The position numbers and the translations under genes are program-made. Below, piece by piece: positions 53,083-62,019 of a DNA stretch of 64,000 bases (position 1 is its first letter; every line of letters begins with the position of its first letter). The stretch is taken from contig CAYWKU010000009.1 of assembly GCA_964459325.1 (NCBI GenBank), positions 61,294-125,293 on the forward strand, read 5' to 3'. The DNA is from CAYWKU01 sp964459325 (lineage in GTDB: Bacteria; RBG-13-61-14; CAYWKU01). Under the pieces are notes generated by a model. The model did no database searches. It was not told the DNA's origin and worked only from the letters and a program-made list of their open reading frames with translations.

Positions 53083-53113
53083 TAAAAAAACCTCCCCCGG
53101 CGGGGAAGGTTCC
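53083..53113 (-). terminator. Leader terminator (attenuator) of the pyr operon
   Basis: On the minus strand GGAACCTTCCCCG pairs with GGGGAGG-type arms and is followed by TTTTTTT, directly upstream of the pyrR start (about 17 nt). With PyrR as first gene this is the expected attenuator. The leader upstream (to about 53230) is G+C-rich; I could not confidently mark the antiterminator or PyrR loop. Confidence 0.75.
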
Positions 53114-53255
53114 GGGGATGCATTCACATCGCCAGAAGAGAAGCATAGCGCAGCATCCGTTTAAAATCAAGTAGCGACGAGAGGCCCCACTCCGTATAGG
53201 CGCAAACGCCTTGCGGGAGATGGCTGTTTCAATTATATTTTAATTATAAGAGCGG

Positions 53256-53328
53256 GCGCCCGTAGCTCAGGGGATAGAGCACTGGCCTCCGGAGCCAGGT
53301 GCCGCAGGTTCGAATCCTGCCGGGCGCG
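53256..53328 (+). tRNA. tRNA-Arg (CCG anticodon)
   Basis: 73 nt. Acceptor GCGCCCG pairs with CGGGCGC, the anticodon loop is CTCCGGA (CCG, reading CGG codons), and the T-loop is TTCGAAT. Discriminator G; CCA is not encoded. No intron. Confidence 0.95.
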
Positions 53329-53349
53329 TATTGTTTGATGTGACGGGGC

Positions 53350-53766
53350 ATGCTTCCGACTGAAAGAAAGCGGGTGGAAAATATGGATGACAACTCCAAA
53401 CGAGACCCCAGGATAGCCAATCTGGACGTGGTAAAGGTTTGGAACGAAAAAGCCGGCCGCTATGAGTCGGGGCATTTCGAGAATATCAGCCGCAGCGGCC
53501 TGTTTGTGATAACAAAACAGCCTTTACCAGTGGGTAGCAAGGTTAGGCTTATGTTCAACCTGGTCAAGGACGAACCGGGCGATGCCGATGTCCGGTTGCA
53601 GCCGGTGGACGTCAATGCGGAAGTTGTCCGCACGGTCAACCCCGACGAGGCGGAGCCGGGGATGACTCCGGGAATGGGGGTCAAGTTCCTGGAGGTGCCG
53701 GAAGAAGTCCGCAAAACCATCGACGATATAATAGCTTCCGGGCTGGAGCCCACCCCTACGGGCTGA
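53350..53766 (+). CDS. PilZ-domain protein
   Basis: A 138-aa protein with the PilZ pattern: a KRDPR arginine motif near residue 17, then FENISRSGLFV (the NxSxxG motif) and a beta-barrel ending GMGVKFLEVPEEV. PilZ domains bind cyclic di-GMP and control motility or surface behaviour; with RDPR in place of the usual RxxxR, binding is uncertain. The Met at residue 12 (53383) may be the true start. Encoded 22 bp after tRNA-Arg. Confidence 0.8.
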   Translation: MLPTERKRVENMDDNSKRDPRIANLDVVKVWNEKAGRYESGHFENISRSGLFVITKQPLPVGSKVRLMFNLVKDEPGDADVRLQPVDVNAEVVRTVNPDEAEPGMTPGMGVKFLEVPEEVRKTIDDIIASGLEPTPTG

Positions 53767-53903
53767 TAATATCACGGGATTTATCGCACCCTGAATCCCG
53801 ATACGTAATGTGCGTTTTATGTTTTACGTAAAGCCGGCGAAGCTGCCCGGCTGCTTGACGGGATTTTCAACTCCTCCGTAATCAAAAGCGTTAAGGAGAG
53901 TTA

Positions 53904-55334
53904 GTGGCGATCGAAGAGGTAAAATCGGCCTTGCGCAACCTGCCCGGGGTGGACGGGCTTCTGGCCTCGGGTGCGGGGGCCGCCATGTCGAACCGGTACG
54001 GCAAACCCGCCGCTACCGCCGCATTGAGGCGGGGGGTGGAGGCTGTTAGAAACCGCATTTTACAGGGCGATGAGCTGCTTGCGAACGCGGATAAAGACAC
54101 GCTCCATGTTACAATTTTCAACATCGCGCTGGAAAATTTAAACCCCCGGCTGAGGCAGGTTATAAACGCCACCGGCGTGGTGGTGCACACCAACCTGGGA
54201 AGAGCGCCGCTGGCCTCCGATGCAGTCAAAGCAATGGACGAAGTGGCGCCTTATTATTCCAACCTGGAGTACGACCTTCACCGGGCGGCAAGGGGCAGTC
54301 GCCAGTCGCTCATCGAGGAGCTTTTGTGCGAGCTTACCGGCGCAAGCTCCGCGATGGCGGTTAACAACAACGCCGGGGCGGTCTTCCTGGCGTTAATGGC
54401 CCTTGCGCAAGGCCGGGAAGTGGTGGTGAGTCGCGGGGAGTTGGTGGAAATAGGCGGCTCCTTCCGGGTGCCGGACGTAATGGCCGCCTCCGCCGCGATT
54501 ATGAAGGAAGTGGGCACTACCAACAAGACTAAGCTCGACGATTATGCCGGCGCCATCAACGAAAACACCGCATTGTTGTTAAAAGTGCACCGCAGCAACT
54601 TTTATATCCGAGGTTTCACTCAGGAAGCAACGGTGGAGCAACTGGCCGCGTTGGCGGATGAAAAGAAACTGCCTCTCATGGTAGACCTGGGCTCCGGCTG
54701 CTTCGTGGATACGGAAAAATACGGCCTTCCACGCGAGCCCACGCCGCAGGAAACCCTGGATGACGGTGCGGGCCTGGTAACCTTCAGCGGCGACAAGCTA
54801 CTCGGAGGTCCGCAGGCGGGAATCATCGTGGGCCGGAAGGATTTGGTGGAGAAGTTGAAAAAGCATCCGGTTCATCGCGCCTTGAGGGTCGATAAGTCAA
54901 CACTGGCGGCTTTGGAGGCTACGTTGAGATTGTACCGGGCCGGAAAAGCGGAAGAAAGCGTACCGGTGGTTAAAATGATTTCCGCCGAACCGGGCAAGCT
55001 CAAGCGCAGGGCCTCGTCTCTGGCAAAGGCTATGAAGAAGAGGTTGGCATCGGAAGGGTTGGAGGATTTTGGCCTGGAAATCGTCCGCTGCAACGGAAAA
55101 GTCGGTGGGGGAGCTCTGGCGGATGCGGAATTGCCCTCATGGGGGGTGGTTATAACTCATGGAAGCAAAAGCTCTGAGAATATTTTCCGGGCGCTTATCG
55201 AAGCCGACCCGCCGGTGATAGGGAGAATTCACGATGATAAATTGCTTCTGGACGTGAGAACGCTGTGGAACGTGACCAACCGCGAGTTGTCGCAAATCGT
55301 ATCCGAAGCACTGAAAAGACTCGGGATACAGTAG
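53904..55334 (+). CDS. selA: L-seryl-tRNA(Sec) selenium transferase
   Basis: A 476-aa PLP enzyme that converts Ser-tRNA(Sec) to Sec-tRNA(Sec) using selenophosphate. RQVINATGVVVHTNLGRAPL, NLEYDL, VNNNAGAVFLAL and the PLP Lys in FSGDKLLGGPQAGIIVG are present. The start is GTG at 53904 with AAGGAG upstream. No selB, selD or tRNA-Sec lies in this window, so the rest of the pathway must be elsewhere. Confidence 0.95.
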   Translation: MAIEEVKSALRNLPGVDGLLASGAGAAMSNRYGKPAATAALRRGVEAVRNRILQGDELLANADKDTLHVTIFNIALENLNPRLRQVINATGVVVHTNLGRAPLASDAVKAMDEVAPYYSNLEYDLHRAARGSRQSLIEELLCELTGASSAMAVNNNAGAVFLALMALAQGREVVVSRGELVEIGGSFRVPDVMAASAAIMKEVGTTNKTKLDDYAGAINENTALLLKVHRSNFYIRGFTQEATVEQLAALADEKKLPLMVDLGSGCFVDTEKYGLPREPTPQETLDDGAGLVTFSGDKLLGGPQAGIIVGRKDLVEKLKKHPVHRALRVDKSTLAALEATLRLYRAGKAEESVPVVKMISAEPGKLKRRASSLAKAMKKRLASEGLEDFGLEIVRCNGKVGGGALADAELPSWGVVITHGSKSSENIFRALIEADPPVIGRIHDDKLLLDVRTLWNVTNRELSQIVSEALKRLGIQ

Positions 55335-55390
55335 TGGGTACGGTTGTTCATTGACGCCCGTTATGAGCGGGGTTACCATGATTCCTGAAC

Positions 55391-55477
55391 GGAGAGGTGG
55401 CCGAGTGGTTGAAGGCGGTTGATTCGAAATCAACTGTACCCTTACGGGTACCGGGGGTTCGAATCCCTCCCTCTCCG
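55391..55477 (+). tRNA. tRNA-Ser (CGA anticodon)
   Basis: 87 nt with a long variable arm (TACCCTTACGGGTA). Acceptor GGAGAGG pairs with CCTCTCC; the anticodon loop TTCGAAA reads UCG codons; discriminator G. It is a normal serine tRNA, not tRNA-Sec: the anticodon is CGA and the acceptor stem is 7 bp. Confidence 0.95.
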
Positions 55478-55498
55478 CTGACATGAAGTTACTTCCGG

Positions 55499-55530
55499 AA
55501 AGGCCGGGGCCGCGCAGTCCCGGCCTTTTC
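55499..55530 (+). terminator. Rho-independent terminator after tRNA-Ser
   Basis: AAAGGCCGGG (55499-55508) pairs with CCCGGCCTTTT (55519-55529) and ends in a short T run. Confidence 0.65.
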
Positions 55531-55694
55531 AGGCTTTATGGTGGAATGAAATGCCCAAGGGAATAAAGGAAGGCTCCGAAGGCACTTACGCCCGCAGCCG
55601 TGCTTGTGGGCCCGGCATGGGGTGGAGCGATTTTCGAGTAGGTTTAAAGGTTTGACGCTTTAATTCGCTTCGGTTACATTGAAAAACGGGGACG

Positions 55695-57194
55695 GTGAGT
55701 AAGGAAAACCAAAACAGGGCCTGGAAAGAAATGACATCCAGGTATAACAAGTTGGTGCGCGGTTTCAAGTCCGCCTGGACACTTCTGCGCGCCATCGTCC
55801 TTATGTATCCGGAACCCAACCCGGACCTCGACCTTGCCAAACAACGAATAAAGGAGCTCCAGGTCAGGCTTTCGTCGCTGGAGAAAGACCTGCGTCGGAA
55901 GAAATCGGACGGCGCCCGCAAACAACTGGACACCCTGGAGATGGAGTTGAGGGTGTTCAATGAGCTCCTGCTGAAAATTGACCGGAATCTTAATCCCCGC
56001 CGGATCAGAGCATTTTGTGAAAAGACCCACGATACCCGCGACGCCGAAATCCGGGAGCTTTTGAGGTATTACTTATCCAGGCCGGAGCTTTCCGATGAAG
56101 ACGCCGACAAGATAGACTTTCTGGCCACCGAGCTTTGTACCACCCGGGTGGGAAACAAGAGGGTGTTGAAAGGTTCTCACGAGATAGACGGAATTCTCGA
56201 TGAACTCTTCGATAAGCCCCCCGGGCCGGATGAATGCGAACCCGCTACGATAGAGGAGTTCAAGCAGGCCGCAAGGGGAATTCAGAAAATCGAGGAAATC
56301 GACGCACTGCTGGACAATGAAATCATCCATACCATGAGGGCCTTCAAGAAGGAAATAAGACAGCAATTGCCCAACCCGCGAGTGCTCAAGGCGTTGGTGG
56401 TCTACAACGTGACCCTCAATAACAAGCTTATCGAAATTTTCGAGAAAGAAACAGGCGGTATCAAATCGAGCTCCGAACTGGTGGAAAAGGTAAAGGCCGA
56501 CCTGAAGAAGTCTCCTCCGCATCAGCAGGAAACGGTGCAGGCCATCATAGACAAAACCGAGGAAGTAGCGCGGAGTTTCCGAAAAAAAAGCGAGGAAACC
56601 GACTACGACCTGAATCTCGTTATAGAAGCTGCTCACACTCGCAAAGCTATTGCCGAATCGCTGGAGCGCATCAGGGAAATAGGCGAAAAGGAAAATGGAG
56701 AGGAAGCGGCAGCGACACGCTTCAAAAGCCTCTCCACCCAGAACCTCATCAATCGGGTGTTCCGGGAGCTGTTGAGCGTGGATGAGGGAAGCCAAGGGCC
56801 TCACGTCATCCCCGAGATTAACCTGGACGTCGGAAAAATGGACCCCTTCCAGAAAAGCGTATTTCTGGTCGACCTGGATGCGATGGGCGAGGAGCGGAGG
56901 ATGTTCGAGGCGCTTCAGAAGGCTATTGTGCTTTCAAGTAAAATCATCGAGGAGTACAAGAAGGCGAGGTACAAGCTGGAGAAGGACGAGCTTGTCAGCC
57001 TGGTGGGCGAAAACCTGGAGCTGGCTCAACAAGTGGACGGAGAGTTGCAGGATATGCTGGACCAGTTCGAGCTGCACGCTCCCGCTACGGTAAAAGCGGT
57101 GGACGTGATGAGGGTTAAGTCCGGCCTCACCAGGAGCATCAAAAGGCTCACATCGCTGGCAAGAACCGAAGGTATAATGGAAAAGAAGAAATAA
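55695..57194 (+). CDS. Uncharacterised all-helical protein
   Basis: A 499-aa soluble protein, not recognised. It starts with GTG at 55695. Composition is highly charged with long predicted helices throughout, including a coiled coil at about residues 45-85 (LAKQRIKELQVRLSSLEKDL). No signal peptide, membrane helix or catalytic motif is visible. No strong Shine-Dalgarno sequence is seen; GGGACGG lies close to the start. The next gene follows after 47 bp in the same direction, so they may work together. Confidence 0.75.
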   Translation: MSKENQNRAWKEMTSRYNKLVRGFKSAWTLLRAIVLMYPEPNPDLDLAKQRIKELQVRLSSLEKDLRRKKSDGARKQLDTLEMELRVFNELLLKIDRNLNPRRIRAFCEKTHDTRDAEIRELLRYYLSRPELSDEDADKIDFLATELCTTRVGNKRVLKGSHEIDGILDELFDKPPGPDECEPATIEEFKQAARGIQKIEEIDALLDNEIIHTMRAFKKEIRQQLPNPRVLKALVVYNVTLNNKLIEIFEKETGGIKSSSELVEKVKADLKKSPPHQQETVQAIIDKTEEVARSFRKKSEETDYDLNLVIEAAHTRKAIAESLERIREIGEKENGEEAAATRFKSLSTQNLINRVFRELLSVDEGSQGPHVIPEINLDVGKMDPFQKSVFLVDLDAMGEERRMFEALQKAIVLSSKIIEEYKKARYKLEKDELVSLVGENLELAQQVDGELQDMLDQFELHAPATVKAVDVMRVKSGLTRSIKRLTSLARTEGIMEKKK

Positions 57195-57241
57195 CAATGA
57201 TTCGAATTTTTAGTTATTAATATCATAAACGGGAGGACAAG

Positions 57242-57772
57242 ATGGATGTCGAGTACACTTACGAGCAACTGGCCAGGTTGAGCGATTCAAAACTTAACGA
57301 GATTTTCAGGCAGTCGAAGACCCCCGATTTTGAAAATCTGGCCGGCTACGAGTTTCGCGGCTGGAATACCCCCGCTTTCGCGTCGCTGCTTGGCATAAGA
57401 AAGTTCAAGAAAGGCTTTTACCACAAGGACGGCAAACCCTTCGGCTACAACATCCCGGTAAGACAGAACGGCCTTAACGGCCAATGGATATGCAAGCCCA
57501 GCGACGACAACCCCGGGCGCTTCGGCTTCTACAGCGTCAACAAGCCCGGCACGATACCCATTTCCGAAAAGGAGCCGCACGCCCTGGTGCTGGATTATTC
57601 CGCCGGAGACAACAAGCTGTTCGAGGGCTCTTTCCTCAGGGATTACCTTGTTCAGCCCCACCCCGACAACCCGGAAATCTACCTGGGAAAAGCTTACACG
57701 GCGCTTGGCTCGAAGCTGATTATGCCCAGCTTCTTCGTCCTGGAACGTCACCGGGAATCGGACCTGAAGTAA
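57242..57772 (+). CDS. Uncharacterised conserved-looking protein
   Basis: A 176-aa soluble protein, not recognised with confidence. It has a helical N-terminus (residues 5-25), then a probably beta-rich part with the YEFRGWNTPAFASLLG segment and many aromatic and Gly residues, which looks like a small ligand-binding barrel. Start supported by GGGAGGA about seven bases upstream of the ATG. It ends directly against the convergent peptidase C26 gene. Confidence 0.7.
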   Translation: MDVEYTYEQLARLSDSKLNEIFRQSKTPDFENLAGYEFRGWNTPAFASLLGIRKFKKGFYHKDGKPFGYNIPVRQNGLNGQWICKPSDDNPGRFGFYSVNKPGTIPISEKEPHALVLDYSAGDNKLFEGSFLRDYLVQPHPDNPEIYLGKAYTALGSKLIMPSFFVLERHRESDLK

Positions 57773-58510
57773 TCACTCGGCAGTTCGGTTCCTGTCGGCG
57801 CAAGCACGTATAAATCCCCTCAATACGGCGGCGTGGGATTCGTGGTTGTCGGCCAGCAACTCCGGGTGCCATTCGACACCTACCGCCCAGTATTTCCCCG
57901 GCCACTCGATAGCCTCTATAATTCCGTCAATGGACCAGGCGCTTACCATGCATATTCCCGGGTCGGCCACCGCCTGGTGATGTGTGCTGTTGACCCCCAA
58001 CTGCTCCTTGAGCACCAGCCGGTGCAGGAGGGTGCCCTGCACCAGTTTCACCGGATGCCTCGTCTCGGTCGGTGGGATTTTCTGCTCGTGGTCGAAAGCG
58101 TCCGGGACCTCCTCGGATATCTCGCCTATCAAGTTTCCTCCCGCGATGACAGCCATCAACTGCATGCCGGCGCATATGCCGAGAACGGGAAAGTCCGCCT
58201 CCAGCGCGGCCTCCAACAGCTTTTTTTCAAAATCGGTGCGGTTGGGTTTAACTCTCCTGGCCTTCGACTTATCGGGTATGCCGCTTATTTCCGGCGGCAG
58301 GTCGAAGTTGCCGCCGGTTATTATCACACCGTCCAGGTAATCCAGGTAAACGGAGGGGTTTCCCACAACGGGTAGCATCACCGGGACACCCCCGGCTGTT
58401 TCTATCGCCCTGGTGTAACTTTCCCGCAAAGTGTATCTTCCCACCCCCTCTATCCGGGTGTGAAACTCGTCCGGGCCTTCATAATCGGTGGTAAAACCTA
58501 TCAGAACCAT
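57773..58510 (-). CDS. Peptidase C26 (gamma-glutamyl-gamma-aminobutyrate hydrolase-like)
   Basis: A 245-aa class I glutamine-amidotransferase-fold hydrolase. The nucleophile Cys is in PVLGICAGMQLMAVIAGG near residue 118, the His in AVGVEWHPELL near residue 220. The PuuD group cuts gamma-glutamyl amides, such as gamma-glutamyl-GABA from putrescine breakdown. It is the last gene of the PilZ-thiE-thiC-aminoacylase run, nine bases after the aminoacylase gene; the substrate is not certain. Confidence 0.88.
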   Translation of the reverse strand: MVLIGFTTDYEGPDEFHTRIEGVGRYTLRESYTRAIETAGGVPVMLPVVGNPSVYLDYLDGVIITGGNFDLPPEISGIPDKSKARRVKPNRTDFEKKLLEAALEADFPVLGICAGMQLMAVIAGGNLIGEISEEVPDAFDHEQKIPPTETRHPVKLVQGTLLHRLVLKEQLGVNSTHHQAVADPGICMVSAWSIDGIIEAIEWPGKYWAVGVEWHPELLADNHESHAAVLRGFIRACADRNRTAE

Positions 58511-58519
58511 CGGCTGACC

Positions 58520-60103
58520 TCAATTCGACTTTTTCAATATTTTCCCGAACCTTCCGGAAGACGGCTCCCCTTCGGCGGCAGCGATTTTTCCGTTTACCAG
58601 CACCAGGTTTATCCCCTCCGGGTATTGGTGAGGGTTATCGTAAGTTGCCGTATCGCTTACCTTGTCGGGGTCGAAAACCACTATGTCCGCGAAGAAGCCG
58701 GGTTTCAACCTGCCCCTGCCCGATATTCCCGCCGTTTTCGCCGCGTCGGCGGTCATTTTCCGGACGGCTACCTCCATCGGCATGATTTTCTCTTCCCGGG
58801 CCAGCCTCAGCATCCGGGGGAAGCAGCCGTAAGCGCGCGGGTGAGGTTTCCCGGAGGCCAGGGGCCCGTTTTTTGCCCGTACGGCGGAGTCGCTGGCGAC
58901 GCAGGCGTAAGGCAGGTTCAGTATTCGCGCCATGTTGGGCTCGCTCATGGTGTGAAATATCGCCGTGGGGTCACTGGTCTGCGCCGATAGCAACTCGCAT
59001 AGGAAGTCGAAGGTTTCCGCATTTTCCCGCCGGGCGGCTTCGGTAACGCTCAAACCTTCGAAACGCCGTGCCTTTTCGTCGAACACCTGGGCAATCACCA
59101 CCCTGTCAAGGTAATCTTCTCCATTTTCGGCGGGGACTTCCCTCCTTATCTTATCCCTTACCTCCGGCAAAGTCAGCCGATGCCTGAACTCCTCCCGGGA
59201 GCCCTCGAAAACCCACGCCGGCAGCACCGCGCTCAGGCCGGTGAACGAAGCGGTGTAGGGGTAGCGGTCGCACCGCACGTCCAGTCCTCCCGAGCGGGCG
59301 CGGTCGAGCATGTCAATCGCCTTGTCCAGCTTGTCCCAGTTTTTGGGGCCGCTTGCTTTGAAGTGGCTCACCTGGAGCTGTATCCCCGCCCTTTTCGATG
59401 CCTCCATGACTTCGGCCAGCGACTCGATAAGCCCGGCGCCTTCGCTGCGCATGTGCGCGGCGAAGAATCCGCCGGATTCGGCCACGGGGGCGCATACCAT
59501 CGCCAGCTCCTCCACATCGGAGAAACACGCGGGGGGATATATCAGGCCGGTGCTTATCCCGAAAGCCCCCTGAGCCATTGCGTCGCATATCATTTCCTTC
59601 ATGCGGGCCGATTCCCCCTCGTCCGGCGGGCGGGCTTCGCCCCTCATTACGCTCGCCCGCACCGTGTTGTGGCCGATGAGGTTGCCGATGTTTATGGCCG
59701 GGCGGATACCTTCGAGCTTTTCATGATACCCGGCCAGCGAGTTCCAGTCCGGCCTGATGCCGAAGTTGGAGTCCAGGCTTTCGGCCCTTTGTTCGTTGAG
59801 CTCGTCGGAGGCGGGAGCGGCGCTGTAGCCGCAGTTACCCGAGATTTCCGTGGTTACACCCTGCAACAGCTTGCTGAGCGAGGAGGGCTCGACGAGTATG
59901 AAGTAGTCGGAATGGCCATGAATATCAATGAAGCCGGGCGCGACGACCATGCCGGATGCGTCAATTTCTTCGGCGGCGGTTTTGCCTTTCAGGTTTCCCA
60001 CTTGTGAGATGAGCTCGCCGGTGGCGCCCACATCGGCTTCAAACAACGAAGCTCCCGACCCGTCGGCCAGGAGCCCGTTTTTAATCAGAATATCGAACTC
60101 CAT
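58520..60103 (-). CDS. N-acyl-D-amino-acid deacylase (D-aminoacylase)
   Basis: A 527-aa metal-dependent amidohydrolase. GFIDIHGHSDYF carries the HxH ligands near residue 60, SGNCGYSAAP the metal Cys near 93, and QVSHFKASG a further His near 245; the C-terminal ADIVVFDPDKV is the closing beta part. It releases D-amino acids from N-acyl forms, as in cell-wall peptide recycling. It starts seven bases after thiC and precedes the peptidase C26 gene. Confidence 0.9.
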   Translation of the reverse strand: MEFDILIKNGLLADGSGASLFEADVGATGELISQVGNLKGKTAAEEIDASGMVVAPGFIDIHGHSDYFILVEPSSLSKLLQGVTTEISGNCGYSAAPASDELNEQRAESLDSNFGIRPDWNSLAGYHEKLEGIRPAINIGNLIGHNTVRASVMRGEARPPDEGESARMKEMICDAMAQGAFGISTGLIYPPACFSDVEELAMVCAPVAESGGFFAAHMRSEGAGLIESLAEVMEASKRAGIQLQVSHFKASGPKNWDKLDKAIDMLDRARSGGLDVRCDRYPYTASFTGLSAVLPAWVFEGSREEFRHRLTLPEVRDKIRREVPAENGEDYLDRVVIAQVFDEKARRFEGLSVTEAARRENAETFDFLCELLSAQTSDPTAIFHTMSEPNMARILNLPYACVASDSAVRAKNGPLASGKPHPRAYGCFPRMLRLAREEKIMPMEVAVRKMTADAAKTAGISGRGRLKPGFFADIVVFDPDKVSDTATYDNPHQYPEGINLVLVNGKIAAAEGEPSSGRFGKILKKSN

Positions 60104-60110
60104 TGAATTT

Positions 60111-61391
60111 TCAGACCTTGGCGCTTTTCTTTAACATTTTGATGGCACAGAACTCGCCGCACATGCTGCATGTATCCTCTTCACCGCTGGGTCGGCTTTC
60201 GCGCAATTTTTTTGCCCTCTCGGGGTCGATGCTCAAGCTCACCTGCTTGTCCCAGTCCAGGTTTCTGCGTGCCCGGGCCATCTCGAGGTCCATTTCCCGT
60301 GCGCCGGTTTTGCCGAGCACCAAGTCGGCAGCGTGGGCGGCGATACGGCTGGCAATGACGCCGCGTCGGACGTCTTCGGTATCCGGCAGCCGCAGGTGCT
60401 CGCTGGGGGTGACGTAGCAAAGGAAATCCGCCCCCGCCCAAGCGGCCAGCGCGCCGCCGATGGCGCCGGTAATGTCGTCGTAGCCGGGGGCGATGTCGGT
60501 AACCAGGGGGCCGAGCACGTAAAACGGCGCTCCGTGGCACAACCGCTTCTGTATCTGCATGTTGGCCTGAACCTGGTCCATGGGCACGTGTCCGGGGCCT
60601 TCTATCATCACCTGCACTCCGGCTTTCATCGCCCGTGATTGCAGTTCCCCCAGCTCGATAAGCTCCTCGACCTGCCCCCGGTCGGTGGCGTCGGCGATGC
60701 AACCGGGTCGCAGCCCGTCACCCAGGCTCAGGGTCATATCATACTCCCGGGCGATTTCCAGGAGCCGGTCATAATGCTCGAAGAGGGGATTTTCGGCCTC
60801 GTTGTGGTCCATCCAGTGAATGGAGAGCGAACCTCCCCGGCTGACCACGTCCAGCTCGCGCCCTTCCGCCCGGTAGCGCTCCACGGACCGGCGGGTAACA
60901 CCGCAGTGGACGGTGATAAAATCGACGCCTTCCTTGCCCTGCTGCTCGATAACTTCGAGCCATTCTTCCGGTCGGGTATCCAGGAAGGATTTTTTCTTTT
61001 CGGGCGCTTCGGCTGCCACCTGGTAGATGGGCACGGTCCCCAGGGGGACGGAGCAGTTTTCGAGTATTTCGCGGCGTATAGCGAAGATGTCCCCGCCGGT
61101 GGAGAGGTCCATCACGGTGTGAGCTCCCGCGTCTACTGCGGCCCGGAGCTTTTCCAGCTCTTCGCGGATGTCGGAGTGGTCGCGGGAGGTGCCGATGTTT
61201 GCGTTGACCTTGATGTACGTGCCTTCTCCTATGCCGAGGGGTTCGATGTCCCGGTTGGCGTTTCTGGTGATTACAATTGTTCCCCGCGCCACGGCGTCGC
61301 GCACCTTTTCGGGGGCAAGATTTTCCGTCTCGGCGACGGTCCCCATTTCCGGGGTGATTTTATTTTTTATCGCTGCTTCGAGCCGTGTCAT
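60111..61391 (-). CDS. thiC: Phosphomethylpyrimidine synthase (ThiC)
   Basis: A 426-aa radical-SAM enzyme that makes the HMP pyrimidine of thiamin from AIR. It has VNANIGTSRDHSDIREELEK, AHTVMDLSTGGDIFAIR, EGPGHVPMDQVQANMQIQK and the C-terminal cluster motif CSMCGEFCAIKM. The short form without the N-terminal extension is usual in Desulfobacterota and clostridia. It overlaps thiE by 32 bases. No TPP riboswitch was seen upstream. Confidence 0.95.
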   Translation of the reverse strand: MTRLEAAIKNKITPEMGTVAETENLAPEKVRDAVARGTIVITRNANRDIEPLGIGEGTYIKVNANIGTSRDHSDIREELEKLRAAVDAGAHTVMDLSTGGDIFAIRREILENCSVPLGTVPIYQVAAEAPEKKKSFLDTRPEEWLEVIEQQGKEGVDFITVHCGVTRRSVERYRAEGRELDVVSRGGSLSIHWMDHNEAENPLFEHYDRLLEIAREYDMTLSLGDGLRPGCIADATDRGQVEELIELGELQSRAMKAGVQVMIEGPGHVPMDQVQANMQIQKRLCHGAPFYVLGPLVTDIAPGYDDITGAIGGALAAWAGADFLCYVTPSEHLRLPDTEDVRRGVIASRIAAHAADLVLGKTGAREMDLEMARARRNLDWDKQVSLSIDPERAKKLRESRPSGEEDTCSMCGEFCAIKMLKKSAKV

Positions 61392-62013
61392 GGTAGTTCC
61401 TTTCCAGCGATTGCTTAAGTCGCCTGACCGCTTCGGCGTAGTCTGGAGCTTTCAGTATTGCGGATATTACCGCCACGCCCGCGGCTCCTGCTTTCATGAC
61501 CTGATTTGCGTTGGAGGGCTCGACGCCCCCGAGCGCATAAGCGGGAATTTGCACATTGGCGACGATTTTTTCAAACTCCCCGACTCCCATCGCCTCAGCG
61601 CCGGGTTTGGAGCTTGTTTTGAAAACCGGCGAGAGTACGATGTAATCGACCCCCTGTTCCCGGGCGGCCTTTGCTTCGTCCATGTTATGAGCGCTTTTAC
61701 CTATTATGATACCTTCGCCGGCGGCCCGTTTCACCCTCCATATGGGGAATCCGGCGCCCGGCAGGTGGACGCCGTCCGCGCCCGATGCGATGGCCACGTC
61801 GGCCCTGTCGTTAATTATCAATGCGGCGCCGTGCGAGGCCGTTATATCCTTTAATTTCAGAGCAAACTCGAAGATTTCGGCGGCAGGGAGATGTTTTTCC
61901 CGGAGCATCACCCCGTCAAGCCCCGCGCTGAGGCATTTTTCTACAACCTCCGGCAATCCGTCTCGTCCAATGATTCGGGTATCGGTAATCAGGATAATCC
62001 GGGGCAGGCGCAT
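61360..62013 (-). CDS. thiE: Thiamine phosphate synthase
   Basis: A 217-aa TIM-barrel enzyme coupling HMP-PP and thiazole phosphate. LINDRADVAIASGADGVHLP, IIGKSAHNMDEAKAAREQGVDYIVLSPVF and AYALGGVEPSNANQVMKAGAAGVAV are diagnostic. It begins six bases after the PilZ gene and overlaps thiC. Confidence 0.93.
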   Translation of the reverse strand: MRLPRIILITDTRIIGRDGLPEVVEKCLSAGLDGVMLREKHLPAAEIFEFALKLKDITASHGAALIINDRADVAIASGADGVHLPGAGFPIWRVKRAAGEGIIIGKSAHNMDEAKAAREQGVDYIVLSPVFKTSSKPGAEAMGVGEFEKIVANVQIPAYALGGVEPSNANQVMKAGAAGVAVISAILKAPDYAEAVRRLKQSLERNYHDTARSSDKK

Positions 62014-62019
62014 GTTTTC

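Noticed and set aside
55391..55477. tRNA-Sec next to selA
   Set aside because: Anticodon is CGA, the acceptor stem is 7 bp and the variable arm fits ordinary tRNA-Ser.
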